From Clarkia xantiana subsp. parviflora (taxonomy: Eukaryota > Streptophyta > Magnoliopsida > Myrtales > Onagraceae), in the NCBI GenBank assembly GCA_036873135.1, contig JAPTYO010000005.1, forward strand, positions 11,324,166 to 11,388,165: DNA of 64,000 nucleotides, given 5' to 3'. Of this stretch, positions 24,538-35,605 are shown one piece after another. Positions within the stretch are counted from its first letter, which is position 1; each line of letters starts with the position of its first letter. The notes beneath the pieces were generated by a model. The model ran no database searches. It saw nothing but the letters and a program-made list of their open reading frames with translations, and was not told the DNA's origin. Both the position numbers and the translations under genes were made by a program.

Positions 24538-24957
24538 TTATAACTTTGTCTAAGAATATTACTTTGTATTCAATATTTTCAAATTCTAGCTTTCATACTT
24601 TTATTTTCATTATTTAAAATTTGATGTCAATCATAATGATTTATCGAAATATTGAGCTTAAGATCTCAGTCTTATTTTATGTTTTCATTAATATATAATA
24701 CATTCAAAAATGTTGTCGACAAATTTATATTTCACAGTTTCATAACTTTCCATTAATAACATAACTCATCGAGATCTCTTCATTGTAATTACTTTTAGGT
24801 ACCTCACATGAACCACTTCCGAGGTTTCATATTTAGTTATGGTTTTTATTTTTTTATTTTGGAAATTAACTTCATAATAAGACCATATTTATTTATTTAT
24901 TTTTTGTTTCTTTTCATGCTCAATTCTTAAAAAAAAAATTGGAACCGGTATCACACA
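24538..24957. other. AT-rich spacer
   Basis: Nothing recognisable is seen here. It lies between the split MITE and the truncated Gypsy fragment. Confidence 0.5.
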
Positions 24958-26040
24958 TTTCAGGCATGTGTTATTTTTTCACTCTAATTTATCCTACTGG
25001 GAAGTTTCAAATGGGAGCATGGCGACATGATGCGGATTGTCAGTTCGTCCCAGCAAGGAGGCTTCATGTTGTTGACTATGTTCAATCGGATCTCCTTTTC
25101 CCCTGTACTTCTCTCCTCCAATTCGGTAGAGAGCGTCTGGGACGCGGCTGTACACTAGTTCGTCAGAGAACGGATGCGACGCGTTCTCTTCAAGGGCATG
25201 CATTCCCTTCATCTTTGACTGCTTCATCTTCTTTTCGATCATCTCTTTCAAAGCCTTAGCCGTAAGTCCCGTGACTAGGATGTCACTGTTGCACGCAGGC
25301 TTACTCCACCCTTCATTGTATGTATGAGCACGACTTGCTTCCTTGAAATGGTCTTCCTTTTGCATGTCGGCATGGCTTGCTGACCTGAAGTTGCCTTCCT
25401 TTTTTGGCCACTGTGAATTGTTCACAGGGGGTTGTTTCCATCTTACTCCTTGCTGTTGCTGGTTCACACCAACACTTGGAGTGTATGAATGTGTAGCTTC
25501 CTGCCTTGCCTGCCGATACTGGTAGGTACCTTCAGAATATCCTTCGCCTTCTGGATGCTGCGGCTCTTGATGGTTGACATCATGCGACATCTCCCTCGTA
25601 GGTGCAGCATACTCACTAGCTGGCGGAGGTGGTGGCGGGGGTGCCATGTATCCCTAGTTCTTTAGAGTCTCCCTGAATGCGAGGAGCTCTTCCAGTGCGG
25701 CCATCATGGCAGGTGTGACTGGTGGCAGGTTGCCCGTGCCTCTTGCTTGCTGCTGCACTCCGTCAGCTGGCATCCCGTGTGGGAACTCTTCGTTCCTCTC
25801 CGCTCTTTGTTCGAACTCGTGCATTGGTACCTCGTTCTGGACGTCGGGACCATGCTGCGCGGAAGTCACATTTGCGGTTGGCATTGAGGAGGCGATAGAC
25901 TCTGCATCTGGAATGTGAGAAGGTCCTGGTTGGCTTCTCGCCGGCTTCGGCTTGCTCGCACCCGCCTTCTTCGTACGTCTGCCTGTCATAGCTTGCGATA
26001 TGGAACGACTTCTTGCTCGAATCACGCTGACGGCGCCAAG
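24958..26040 (-). pseudogene. Truncated Gypsy gag region
   Basis: Reading from MTGRRTKKAG at 25989, the minus strand encodes a basic, proline-rich leader, a stop near 25648-25653, then a frame to 24994 including ENASHPFSDELVYSRVPD and YRGKGDPIEHSQQHE. This resembles the start of a plant Gypsy gag capsid (HPFxxxI ... YDGxxDPxxH). The primer-binding site (complement of 26022-26039, beginning TGGCGCCGTCAGCGTG) lies just upstream. Everything after the first part of the capsid is missing. Confidence 0.75.
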
Positions 26041-26677
26041 TGTTGAGATCGTTTCCACTTGGGATATCTCGAACTGATTTTCATGGATCTCGATACTCGA
26101 TCCACGAACTGACTTTGGCTTCTACCTCGATCCCCGAACTAACTTTGATCTCTATCTCAATCTTCTATACGCCAGGTCCTGCAGAGCGGGCGATAACCAA
26201 CATGGAGAGGGGGGTGGTGCTGGTTGTGCCCTCTCCAATGCTAAAGTCAGGTTTTCAGAGAGAGAAAGTGTAGAGAGAGGTCAGAGCACAAATAGCCAAT
26301 TTTGTAGAGTTTCGAGTTAACCTTCTTTAAATGGGAGGCCTAGGCCCCTATTTATAGGAAACCTGAGAACTGTGCCCGGTTTGATGTCGGTTTACAGGAA
26401 AACGCTTACCGACATCGAGGTTGGCTATATGCGCACTATCTTCTCATATTTAGTAAAAATAGGGGTAAACGCGCAGTACTAGTCGGTAATCCGGACCATG
26501 TCGACATCCGACATGGTCCGGATTTCCTTATGGCAATCCGGAAGTCCCCGGTCCGGGTGCGACACGCATCCGGACCGTTTTGACTCGGAGTGGCTGCGGT
26601 AAGATCCGTTTGTGGTTCTAGCGTGTTTGCGAGGTCCGAAACGTAAATATGAACCCGAATTGGACAGATATCCAACA
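26041..26677 (-). repeat. 5' LTR of truncated Gypsy element
   Basis: On the minus strand it begins TGTTGGATATCTGTCC and ends GATCTCAACA, followed by the primer-binding site. A 5'-type TATA box complement (CCTATTTATAGG) is near 26345. There is no second copy in the window. Confidence 0.7.
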
Positions 26678-26884
26678 TGGCCCAAGTAGGGTTTTAAAGT
26701 CCAAAAATAATTAACTTAACCACCAAGTAACATTAATTATATAAATAATTTCAAATATTAAATATATATATATATTTCGGCCCATATAAAAAATATATAT
26801 ATATATATATATTTATTGCTAAGATTCTATCTATTTGATTAAATCAATCAACAATATATATATATATATATGTAAAAATCGGTT

Positions 26885-26938
<54 letters not shown>

Positions 26939-27515
26939 TGTCAATATCTTTAATACGGTAACAAATATACTAACAATATATTTTCTCAATCTTTTAGGCA
27001 ATAAAATCTATCAATAATATATTTAACCCTATTAAGTATTTAGATATATTGCTAGTAATATATATATATATATATTTCTATATATTATTGTGAATCTATC
27101 CAAATGTTCCAAATTATAGATATATTGCTACCTTAATTAAAAATTAAAATATGGTAAACAATATTTTTAATATAGTGGCCGAAAATTTTGTCCCTTGGTG
27201 TTTAAAAAATTTAAAATTTAACCTTGTAATTTACCTAGGGTTTTCGGCCATAACACTAAATTGGGAACAAGTGGTCAAACTTTAAGATCAAATTTTAATA
27301 AGATTAACAATCCAATCTTTTATTTTGATAAATATTACTCTTTTCTTGAAGATCATGAACATCAAATTAACCAAGAATATCATCAAAATTTCGGACCACC
27401 CTAAACATAAAAATTTTAAAATACTTTTTTTAAAATTTCGGTCCGAAAAATTTTAAACTTCCGAGAACATCAATTTATCAAAATCATGAACTCCTAACAC
27501 AGGCTCTAATACCAC
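26678..27515 (-). mobile_element. Copia leader, AT-rich, with (TA)n runs
   Basis: The right edge holds the primer-binding site TGGTATTAGAGCC (complement of 27502-27514), one base from the initiator-tRNA-Met site TGGTATCAGAGCC. The rest is AT-rich with (TA)n blocks at 26763-26775, 26790-26812, 26852-26871, 26891-26933 and 27060-27075. No gag frame is present; the element is cut by the Gypsy LTR at 26677. Confidence 0.6.
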
Positions 27516-28101
27516 TGTTAGATTACGGGGAGTAATCACCACGGGTACTAAAACAAGGTACATGCTAGTTATCGGAATTACGCAGCGGAAGTTTAACACA
27601 TACCTTTAAAGTGATCCGTAGACCCAAGATCTTCTCAAGAGGGAGTTCGCGATCCTCCGGTCGGGACCCGTAGAGGTTCTTGATAGAGAAGCCCTACGTG
27701 GTGCAAGCTCCACAGCAAAGCCTCTGATCGATTCTTGCCACGGGGACAGATCTCTGGAGAGTTTGCTCGAAGACAATTTGGCACACCCTTGGTGAGGGCT
27801 ATGGATCGGCCGAACTAGGTATTAGGGGGAGGGTTTTTTCTCTCTAAAACACTCTGATGAGGGAATTGTGATCAACCCTAAAAATCCCCTAACACCTCTT
27901 ATTTATATGAGGAGGTCCACTTTACCCCACTCTATATTTCGGCCGGCCTATGTAATTGGGGAGGCCCAATTTTGGGCCTCACATGTCAATTGGGATTTGG
28001 GTCTAGCCAATTACCCTAATGTGACATTTACCCAAATTCATTAGGTAAACTATACATATTATGGGCTACCAATTACGGCGCCCATTTACCATATGCTTAC
28101 A
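27516..28101 (-). repeat. Copia 5' LTR
   Basis: It begins TGTTAGATTACGGGG and ends CATATGCTTACA, and aligns with 2212-2779. It has 51 bases (near 27536-27575) that the left copy lacks. The adjacent primer-binding site makes it the 5' LTR of a minus-strand element. Confidence 0.85.
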
Positions 28102-28496
28102 CATATACCTTGTTAATTTTCGTAGTATTTATCCTTCATAATCCTACAGTAAAGACATGCCACTCCATCTACCTATGCTCCCTTTGTAGCCCTCCTGTAG
28201 TTCTCCATTGCTGAGGCCATGCACCATCATGCTCCTCTCCTCCACCACCAATAATGAGTCCTCACAGCTCAAAACTTGGACCACTTCATCCTTCATTATC
28301 TCACATGCGCCGCCGCCCCTCCTAATTCTTCTGAGTTGGACTTCTGGTACCCGACCCTTGAATGATACTAGTATTAGTTAAAAGAGATTCTTTGTTTGTA
28401 TGTTCTTATTATCTTGTCTTGATTCATTATATTCATCAATGTTGGAATACTGTTTTAAATTATGGAAATTGTAATTTTCCTGCCTTATATTATTTT
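28102..28496. other. Unassigned spacer
   Basis: I see no gene with confidence. The foldback insertion at 28497 lies in what seems to be the intron upstream of the trihelix exon at 29029, so this could be intron or upstream DNA of that pseudogene, but no first trihelix exon is recognisable. Confidence 0.4.
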
Positions 28497-29015
28497 GGAT
28501 TAATAACTAAAAAACTGTCCGAGGTTTACCCTATGTTAAAATTAAGTGTCTGAAGTTTGAAATGTTAAAATGGACTGTCAAAGTTTCATTTTTGTTGAAA
28601 TTTAGTGCATTTGCGCGTCTTTTTATCTCCATTCAATCATTTTCATCAACTCACCCACCCACTCATAATCCAACACTCTTTATTTTTCACAAAATCGTCA
28701 AATTTCACCCAAAAATTGAACATTAAAAGAAAAGTTTCTAGCAGAGTCCTGTGGAGCCATTTTCCAAGGACAACACTTGTGCGGATGTGGCCAACTTCTT
28801 AGGTGACGGTCCCGGCAAGATGACGAAAAGGGAGTGTGTATGGAAGCTTGAATTTGACAAACGGTTTCGTCGGAATTGATTTCTCTAAAGTAATCACACC
28901 AAGACACCAAATTTTAAAAATTTGAAACCTTGGACACTACAGTTTAACATTTGAAACTTCAGACATCTAATTTTAATATAGGGTAAACTTTGGACAGTTT
29001 TTTAGTTATTAACCC
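28497..29015. mobile_element. Foldback Mutator-like MITE, exact 9-bp duplication
   Basis: The left end GGATTAATAACTAAAAAACT and the complement of the right end GGGTTAATAACTAAAAAACT pair over about 70 bases. The flanks TATTATTTT at 28488-28496 and 29016-29024 are identical. The unpaired centre (about 28620-28890) has no recognised gene. Confidence 0.85.
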
Positions 29016-29028
29016 TATTATTTTATAG

Positions 29029-29135
29029 GAGAATGAATGAGCTTGGTTACAATAGAAGTGCCAAGAACTGCAGGAAGAAGTTTGAAAATATATACAAGTA
29101 CCACAAAAGAACCAAGGAAGGTTGTTCAGGTAATC
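29029..29135 (+). pseudogene. Orphan trihelix (GT-2-like) exon fragment
   Basis: After a 3' splice site (TTTTATAG) the frame reads MNELGYNRSAKNCRKKFENI then YKYHKRTKEG. This is the third-helix part of the N-terminal DNA-binding trihelix of GT-2-type transcription factors. In known GT-2 genes an intron falls just before this segment, which fits the splice site seen here. After about 29135 the frame stays open to 29407 but no longer resembles the family, and no upstream exon is found. It is probably a dead fragment. Confidence 0.7.
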
Positions 29136-29427
29136 AATTCAAGGACACGGACGGACGATTAGCCTCATTCAAAAACAGAGTCGGACGAGAAGTGGGATGC
29201 GACGACGGTGGGTTCCAAGGTCGGGTCTCTTCTGCTACTCCAATGTCCTCAATGAGGTTTTCAAAGGAAGGAGAGGGTCCTTTGAAGTCCTCGAGAGCGT
29301 GTGACGGAAGCTTATGGAGAAAACGATTAGACCGGGTTCGAACCTGTTCCGACCGGACGAACTGGGAACTGGCATTCTCCCCGATTCGGTGTCCAGTCCG
29401 GTACTAATAACACTAGTTAAGATATTA
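29136..29427. other. Unassigned DNA with a hAT-like end
   Basis: An open frame continues from the trihelix fragment to 29407 without recognisable domains. The segment 29325-29415 (CCGGTTCG repeats ending CCGGTACTAATAACACTAG) resembles the one at 49190-49345 and may be a hAT-type element end. Confidence 0.35.
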
Positions 29428-29705
29428 AAAAGGGTTAAATTTACTTTTGGTACAACATGTTTGACTGAATGTGGTTTTTTGTACAATATGTATTTTTTAT
29501 TTTTTTACTTTTGGTATCATACGTTTGTATTTTGTAGACTTTTGGTCCATCTGTTAGTTCGCTGTTAGTTTTGGCCGTTAAATGGCACGTGCAAGTCACG
29601 TGACCCACCCTAACTTTTGATTTTGTTTAATTTATTCCACCAAATACATCCATAACTTTTATTTTTGTTTAATTTAGTCCTAAAATTTGAAAATCGAACC
29701 CCTTG
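29428..29705. mobile_element. Half of a foldback element
   Basis: GGGTTAAATTTACTTTTGGT onward follows the left half of the element at 55593-56199, including GTTTTGGCCGTTAAATG and GCAAGTCACGTGA. The right inverted arm is missing. Confidence 0.65.
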
Positions 29706-30544
29706 ACATGTTAGACCTAGTCCATCGTTAGGTCCGACCTGGGTCCGGCGACTCCAACCCATGGTCGGCTAGGTGTCTGCAACTATTAGAAGTGTGATTA
29801 TTTAATAATACATAACTCAATTTATCTAGTTATGGGGTTTGTCTTGACTTGTGTGACTGTGTACATACTAGACATGGCCAACTTAAAAGACTTGCCTTGA
29901 CCCCAAATTGTGCTAGACATGGTCCGAACTCATGCTAGACGTGATCTTTTAAACTAGGTATCAGGTCTAGTATGGGATCAGGCCATTGTAAGTTGCTAGA
30001 TAAGTGAATCAAGACACACGTCATTGAATAATCACATTTCGAAAAATTGAAACGTCTAAAGTAAATATAAATATTAATTTACTAAAAAGTAAGATATGTA
30101 ATTTTCCAACTATATCATATTCTAATTAGAGAGATACCAATTTGTCTCCTAGAGAGTTGGTATGCCTACTAAAGATTGTGTCATCCCCTACTCAAAACGA
30201 AAGCACCGCGTAAAGACCAACTTCTACTAAAATAATGAATAACGGCCCTCAAACTGTCCAGTTTGGTGGAGTTTACAATTTCACCAATGAAAGAAACAGT
30301 ATTTGTGCCTCCTAGACATTTAATTTAGCCGACAATATCCACACCTAGAATTAAACTTGTAATGCACATATTATCTCAAACCTGGCACCCCCCTCTAGAC
30401 TAGTACCAACCACCTATAGAAGTAGAGTAGAAAACACGTCTAGTTAGTACCATGCTGAACGAGAGTTGGCGAACCATTCGCCTAACCCACTTGCAACCAA
30501 GGAAACAAATATATCTATATATACCATACAATATATAATTTGTA
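29706..30544. other. Unassigned spacer
   Basis: No coding frame, RNA gene or complete repeat is recognisable. It has moderate AT content. Confidence 0.4.
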
Positions 30545-31350
30545 TTGGGTCTGGGAGTAAAGAAGAATGTAAATGTATTATTATTTTATTTAAGGGTTAA
30601 TTAATGTATTTATATATAGATACTAAATCTAATACAATATAATAAGTGAAGAGATAATAATAAGATATTAGAAATATATATTCCTAATATAACTCAATCA
30701 GAAACATAATAAAATATATTAATTTCTAATATATTTTATTCTCTAATATTCCCCCATGAGACGGACGTTCTAACAAGAATGTCAATCTTGGTACGAAGAA
30801 TTTCAATAAATGTACGAATAGTCCGGTAGTCATTGGCGGATGCCCGCGGAGGTCCAGTCGGCATCAGCGGAAGCCCGGAGATGTCCAATCGGCACGACGG
30901 TAGCTCGGAGAGGTCTAGTCGGCAATGGCGGAAGCCCGGAGAGGTCCAGTCGGCAACGACAGAAGCCCGGAGAGGTCCATCCGACATCGGCGAAGAAGAA
31001 TAGAGACGGACATGACAATAGTAGGGACCATCGGTGTGGTGCTAAATCAGAGGACCGGCGCAGAAGTAGTCGACACGAAAGCAGGGATTATTGTCTTATT
31101 CGAAAGAAGAAAAAAAACTAAAATCAGAAAGGGGTAGGGGCCGGCCGTCATGACAACGGTGATGGTGGGCGGCAGCTTGTAAGTTATATTCGTTGGAGCT
31201 AGAAAGTCTCTGATACCATAAAAACGAATGAGAATGCATTATTATCTTGTTTTAGGGTTGTAGGGTTAAGTACATGACTAAATCTAATAACAATATAATA
31301 AGTGAATAAAATATTAGAATCTATAATATATTTTATTCCCTAATATGAGA
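30545..31350 (-). mobile_element. Miniature LTR element (TRIM-like)
   Basis: Two diverged direct repeats, about 30555-30750 and 31219-31350, share segments such as CTAATATATTTTATTC and AATATAATAAGTGAA. On the minus strand the right repeat is followed by TGGTATCAGAGAC (complement of 31206-31218), the tRNA-iMet primer site of Copia elements. The left repeat is preceded by a purine tract (complement of CCCCCATGAGAC, 30752-30763). The interior of about 450 bp has no gag or pol. Boundaries are approximate. Confidence 0.6.
30832..30990. repeat. GC-rich tandem repeat, about 36-bp unit
   Basis: Four to five imperfect copies of a unit around GAAGCCCGGAGAGGTCCAGT occur within the miniature element. 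They create frames on both strands (30840-31121 plus; 30987-30736 minus). Confidence 0.75.
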
Positions 31351-31404
31351 TACCTCTTACACTTTTAAGAAAAAAATATATATTATTTTAGTTCTTATAC
31401 ATTT

Positions 31405-32242
31405 TGTTGGGATCAAAATGACGTGGTCTTGAACTTCTTAAAGTAGTGGACTTCGAGGTCTCGCAGGGAGCTAACTCTTCTAGGTATCTTTCTCGACCTC
31501 TTGGGTACTTAGTTTCCTTTAGGAGCTTTGTGCTAGGCGAGGACCCGAAAAGGGGTGGAGATGTCCCCTGATTCCACTCTGAAGCTTAAGTCAGTAATGG
31601 ATTTAGAAAGAGTATTTTAAAGTATGAGAATCAAGATTGTAAAATACATATAATGTTTCCCTATTTATAGGGAGAAATTACCGACTTTAAATGGCGGCTA
31701 CCTTCTTGGGAAGGTTTCTGTCCAGGGTCGGTTTAAGCAGGTGACAAGTAGGTCGCCACCTCATCTTCCCTTAGCTGGGAAGGTTTCCCTTTGGCGGTTG
31801 AAAGTAGGTCGCCACATGTCCCTTGCCTTAAGAGGAGGGTTTCTTCATGGAGGCTAGAGCAGATCGCCACCTGTCCCTTTCCTTAAGAGGAAGGTTTCTT
31901 CATGGCGGCTAGAGCAGGTCGCCACCTGTCCATTTCCTTAAGAGGAAGGTTTCTTCATGGCGGCTAGAGCAGGTCGCCACCTGTCCCTTTCATTAAGAGG
32001 AAGGTTTCTTCAGCAGTGTTTTGGCTATCGACTCGACTCGTACTTTAATAGGAGAGTCTTGAGTGATTTAGTCGCCTTCTTTTGCTAGTCGTTCTTCAGA
32101 AGTCGACTTCTTCATATATGGTTGTCGACCATTTGTCTTTGCCTTATCGTTCTGAGCAGAAATGGTCGATGACTTTTCTTTAGTCTCGCCTTTAAACGTA
32201 CTCGCCTTCATGCTTTTCTATCCTTTTAATCGTAACCCAACA
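31405..32242 (-). repeat. 3' LTR of outer element
   Basis: It begins TGTTGGGATCAAAATGACG and ends CGTAACCCAACA on the plus strand. It contains about four copies of a unit of roughly 60 bp with GGTTTCTTCATGGCGGCTAG and AGGTCGCCACCTGTCC. A TATA-type sequence (CCCTATTTATAGGG) is near 31660. Confidence 0.9.
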
Positions 32243-32576
32243 CTTGCCCCCGAGACTTAAGTCGTCAACTTCATTCATGAAGAGGAGGTCTTGAGTCGAG
32301 TATAATCTCCAGGATCTATTGGCGAGCTTCGGTATCCAATTTGGCCATCAGTTTGCGAACTTCTGATTTTTTAGGTTGAGGCAGGTATCTTTAGTCGAGG
32401 CGTGGCCCTTGGCTAATGAATTTTTTGACCGTTGGATGATTTTGGAGAAGCTCAAGAGTCGTCTCAGTAATTTTACAATGGTTCTCTAGACAACGGTCAT
32501 GTTGTCAGTGAATGCGCCAATGAATGATGACCTAGGGAAGGCTTCCTTGGGAAGTTATCCAAGCGGCAGAGATTTT

Positions 32577-32587
32577 AGTATAAATAC
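32577..32587 (+). promoter_or_regulatory. TATA box of the antisense ORF
   Basis: AGTATAAATAC lies 96 bp before the ATG at 32683. The same sequence precedes the antisense ORF of the relative at 977-987. Confidence 0.6.
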
Positions 32588-32682
32588 TACTGTTTCACTT
32601 TCATTTTTCACTTCTGCTCTTGTTCTCTCAATCTGGTTTGATCCTTCAAGAGTGAGCCATTCTGAGTAGAAAACAAATATTT

Positions 32683-34030
32683 ATGGCAGACAACCCTTCT
32701 TCAGGTATTCCGAGGTTACTTATTTCTTTTTAGAGTCGTTACTTCTTCCCTTTTAACAGCCTTTTGATGATCGATGTTCTTTTTCCTCTTAGATTTTATC
32801 AAGATGATTCTTCGGACTCATCATCAAGCTATGGCAGAAGCTTCTTCTGCCCCCAAGTCGAAAGAAGCTAATAGTGGGGCGTCTATCGATACTCTCATCG
32901 ATGTCGAGGCTATCCCTTCTGCTAAGAAGTCGCCTGTGAGATCCTCCAAGGACAAGGGTGAGGCGAAGGAAACTACTCATTATTCCAGTCGAGATAGGAA
33001 TACCCATCATTCTAGCTCTTGGCTAAAGAGAAGGCGATGTGGACATTCATCTTCTTCTTCATCGATTCGAGCGTCGCCCACTCGTGCTGAGACTTCTGCC
33101 AGTGGTCTTTCGGATTATGAGGGTCCTTCTTTCGACTGGGATATGCTGTTAAATTCTTCTGTCGATTATTCCAAAGATTGGGATCCTTTAAATTTTTTGC
33201 AAGGGTACCCTCTTAAAGAGGGGAATTCCATTGTTAACCTTGATCTGGCTCTTCATTTATTAAATGCTTCGATTCCTCCCAAAGATCGTCGATGTCTAGA
33301 GACAAGCGTGGACGAAGTAGAGGAGGCTACTCGCCTTTTCCTTTTAAAACAAGCTGAAGTGAGCATTGCCCCCTTTTGATCATCGAATTTACTCATTATT
33401 TGATCTTCTTTTTTCAATTTTCTTCTTCAACAGGCTTCCAGGGATTCCCTCTAATATTCTCGTCTGATGATCGATCTTCTTAAGGAATTGAAATCGACTA
33501 AAGTGAAACTTAGAGACTTAGCGCCTTCAGAGGATATAAGAGAGGTTCGGATCCTTAGAGAGGAGAATGCCAAGTTGAGGGAAGATCTTAAGCAGGCGGC
33601 TGAAACGTCTACTGCTTTTGAACGAGAGCTTCATAAAAGTGAGGAATCTTTACAAAGTTCCCTTTTGTTGGTCAAAGAATACTGTAATCTGTTGGGGAAG
33701 AAAGATAAGGAAAGAGAGGCTTTCAAAGTAGAAAACATCATTCTTCGTGAGAAAGTCGACGTGCTGCAGAATGAGATGTCGAGCTTGAGGGGCTCAGCAG
33801 CTAAAGTTGTTAATGATTACAAAGCAAGTCTTGCCTATCAAGCTGACATTACGGTTGCTGCTTCCGACCTCCTATTCCCCTCCCTTAAGGAGATTGTGAC
33901 CAACTTGAGAGCGTATCAACCTGATTTTCCTTTTTCTCAAGTCCCCCTTCTCCAACAATATTTGGAGATTCCTATCGAGAAGGATGATAGCTTTGTTGTT
34001 TCTTCCTTCAAGGGAAAAGAAACTTTATAA
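32683..34030 (+). pseudogene. Antisense extra ORF, two introns, one internal stop
   Basis: Three exons fit one frame: 32683-32704 (ATG; donor CAG/GTATTC), 32793-33358 (after CTCTTAG) and 33434-34030 (after CAACAG; donor GAA/GTGAGC). They total 1185 nt, 394 residues, broken only by TAA at 33452-33454, which a single C-to-T change in CAA would explain. The middle part is serine/basic-rich (SSSSSS near 33054). The last exon is rich in charged heptads (LREENAKLREDLKQ, VENIILREKVDVLQNEM), predicting a coiled coil. It reads against the element's gag. Tat-lineage elements can carry an antisense ORF with a putative gypsy-type transposon domain; here that N-terminal domain is not evident. Function unknown. 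Confidence 0.6.
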
Positions 34031-34189
34031 GTAGTTGTTTTTTAGATTTCTAGGATCCTTTCTTTCGATTAATTCCTTGTGTAATGAATTATATTTTCCG
34101 TAGTTCTACCAGAATTTCTGGATTTACTATCTTTATTTAGATTCTACCAGTGTCGTGTTCATCAATTTAAAATTGTAAACACTAACCTT
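34031..34189. other. 3' flank of the antisense ORF
   Basis: AT-rich sequence after the TAA at 34028-34030, before the tandem array. It plausibly contains the polyadenylation region of the antisense transcript, but no single signal is decisive. Confidence 0.3.
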
Positions 34190-35465
34190 TTGGGCGAATA
34201 GTCGACTTTTGAAGAAGTCGATGATCCAAATTGTAGGCGTCTATCTTCTATCGAGTTGTCGACGTTCCTAGGCTTTATTGCCCTTTCAGACATGTCGCCT
34301 TGGGCGACTGATATATAGGCGTCGCTCTTCTATCGAATTGTCGACGTGTCTCGGCTTGGTCTCCCTTTTTAGGTACTGGCGTCGTTGATCGATTCGTAGA
34401 CGCTATCTTTCTATCGAGTTGTCGGCGTACCTAGGCTTTATTGCCATCTTGGGCACATAATGTCGACAATCGATTTGTAGACTTCATTCTTCTATCGAGT
34501 TGTCGACGTACCTAGGCTTTATTGCCATCTTGGGCACATAATGTCGACAATCGATTTGTAGACTTCATTCTTCTATCGAGTTGTCGACGTACCTAGGCTT
34601 TATTGCCATCTTGGGTACATAATGTCGACAATAGATTTGTAGACTTCATTCTTCTATCGAGTTGTCGACGTACCTAGGCTTTATTGCCATCTTGGGCACA
34701 TAATGTCGACAATCGATTTGTAGACTTCATTCTTCTATCGAGCTGTCGACGTACCTAGGCTTTATTGTCATCTTGGGCACATAATGTCGACAATCGAATT
34801 GTAGACTTCATTCTTCTATCGAGTTGTCGACGTACCTAGGCTTTATTGCCATCTTGGGCACATAATGTCGACAATCGATTTGTAGACTTCATTCTTCTAT
34901 CGAGTTGTCGACGTACCTAGGCTTTATTGCCATCTTGGGCACATAATGTCGACAATCGATTTGTAGACTTCATTCTTCTATCGAGTTGTCGACGTACCTA
35001 GGCTTTATTGCCATCTTGGGCACGTATTGTCGACAATCGATTTGTAGACTTCATTCTTCTATCAAGTTCTCGACGTACCTAGGCTTTATTGCCATCTTGT
35101 GAACATAATGTCGACAATCGATTAGTAGACTTTATTCTTCTATCGAGTTGTCGACGTACCTAGGCTTTATTGCTATCTTGGGCACATATTGTCGACAATC
35201 GATTTGTAGACTTCATTCTTCTATCGAGTTGTCGACGTACCTAGGCTTTATTGCCATCTTGGGCACATAATGTCGACAATCGATTTGTAGACTTCATTCT
35301 TCTATCGAGTTGTCAACGTACCTAGGCTTTATTGCCATCTTGGGAACATAATGTCAACAATCGATTTGTTGACGTCGATCTTCTATCGAGTTGTCAACGT
35401 ACCTAGGCTTTATTTCCATCTTGGGCACATAATGTCGACAGTCGATTTGTTGACGTCGATCTTTG
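34190..35465. repeat. 81-bp tandem repeat array
   Basis: About fifteen copies of an 81-bp unit, for example starts of ACTTCATTCTTCTATCGAG at 34481, 34562, 34643 and 34724. Central copies are nearly identical; those at both edges are more diverged. Each unit has GTTGTCGACGTACCTAGGC. The unit contains stops in the frames checked, so it is not coding. Confidence 0.95.
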
Positions 35466-35605
35466 ATGGTAATATCTAGAAATTTTCTTGTAAGAAAGAA
35501 AGGGACCTCGAGGGGCCATATTTATTCATCGTTTCCTGAATATTAAATCAAAAGAAATATTTCGAACTATTAGTCAAAACAAAGAGGCATCTACTTTAGA
35601 AAATT

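Noticed and set aside
30736..31137. Overlapping open frames on both strands (30840-31121, 30925-31137, 30987-30736)
   Set aside because: They arise from a GC-rich tandem repeat with a unit length divisible by three and have no recognisable domain.
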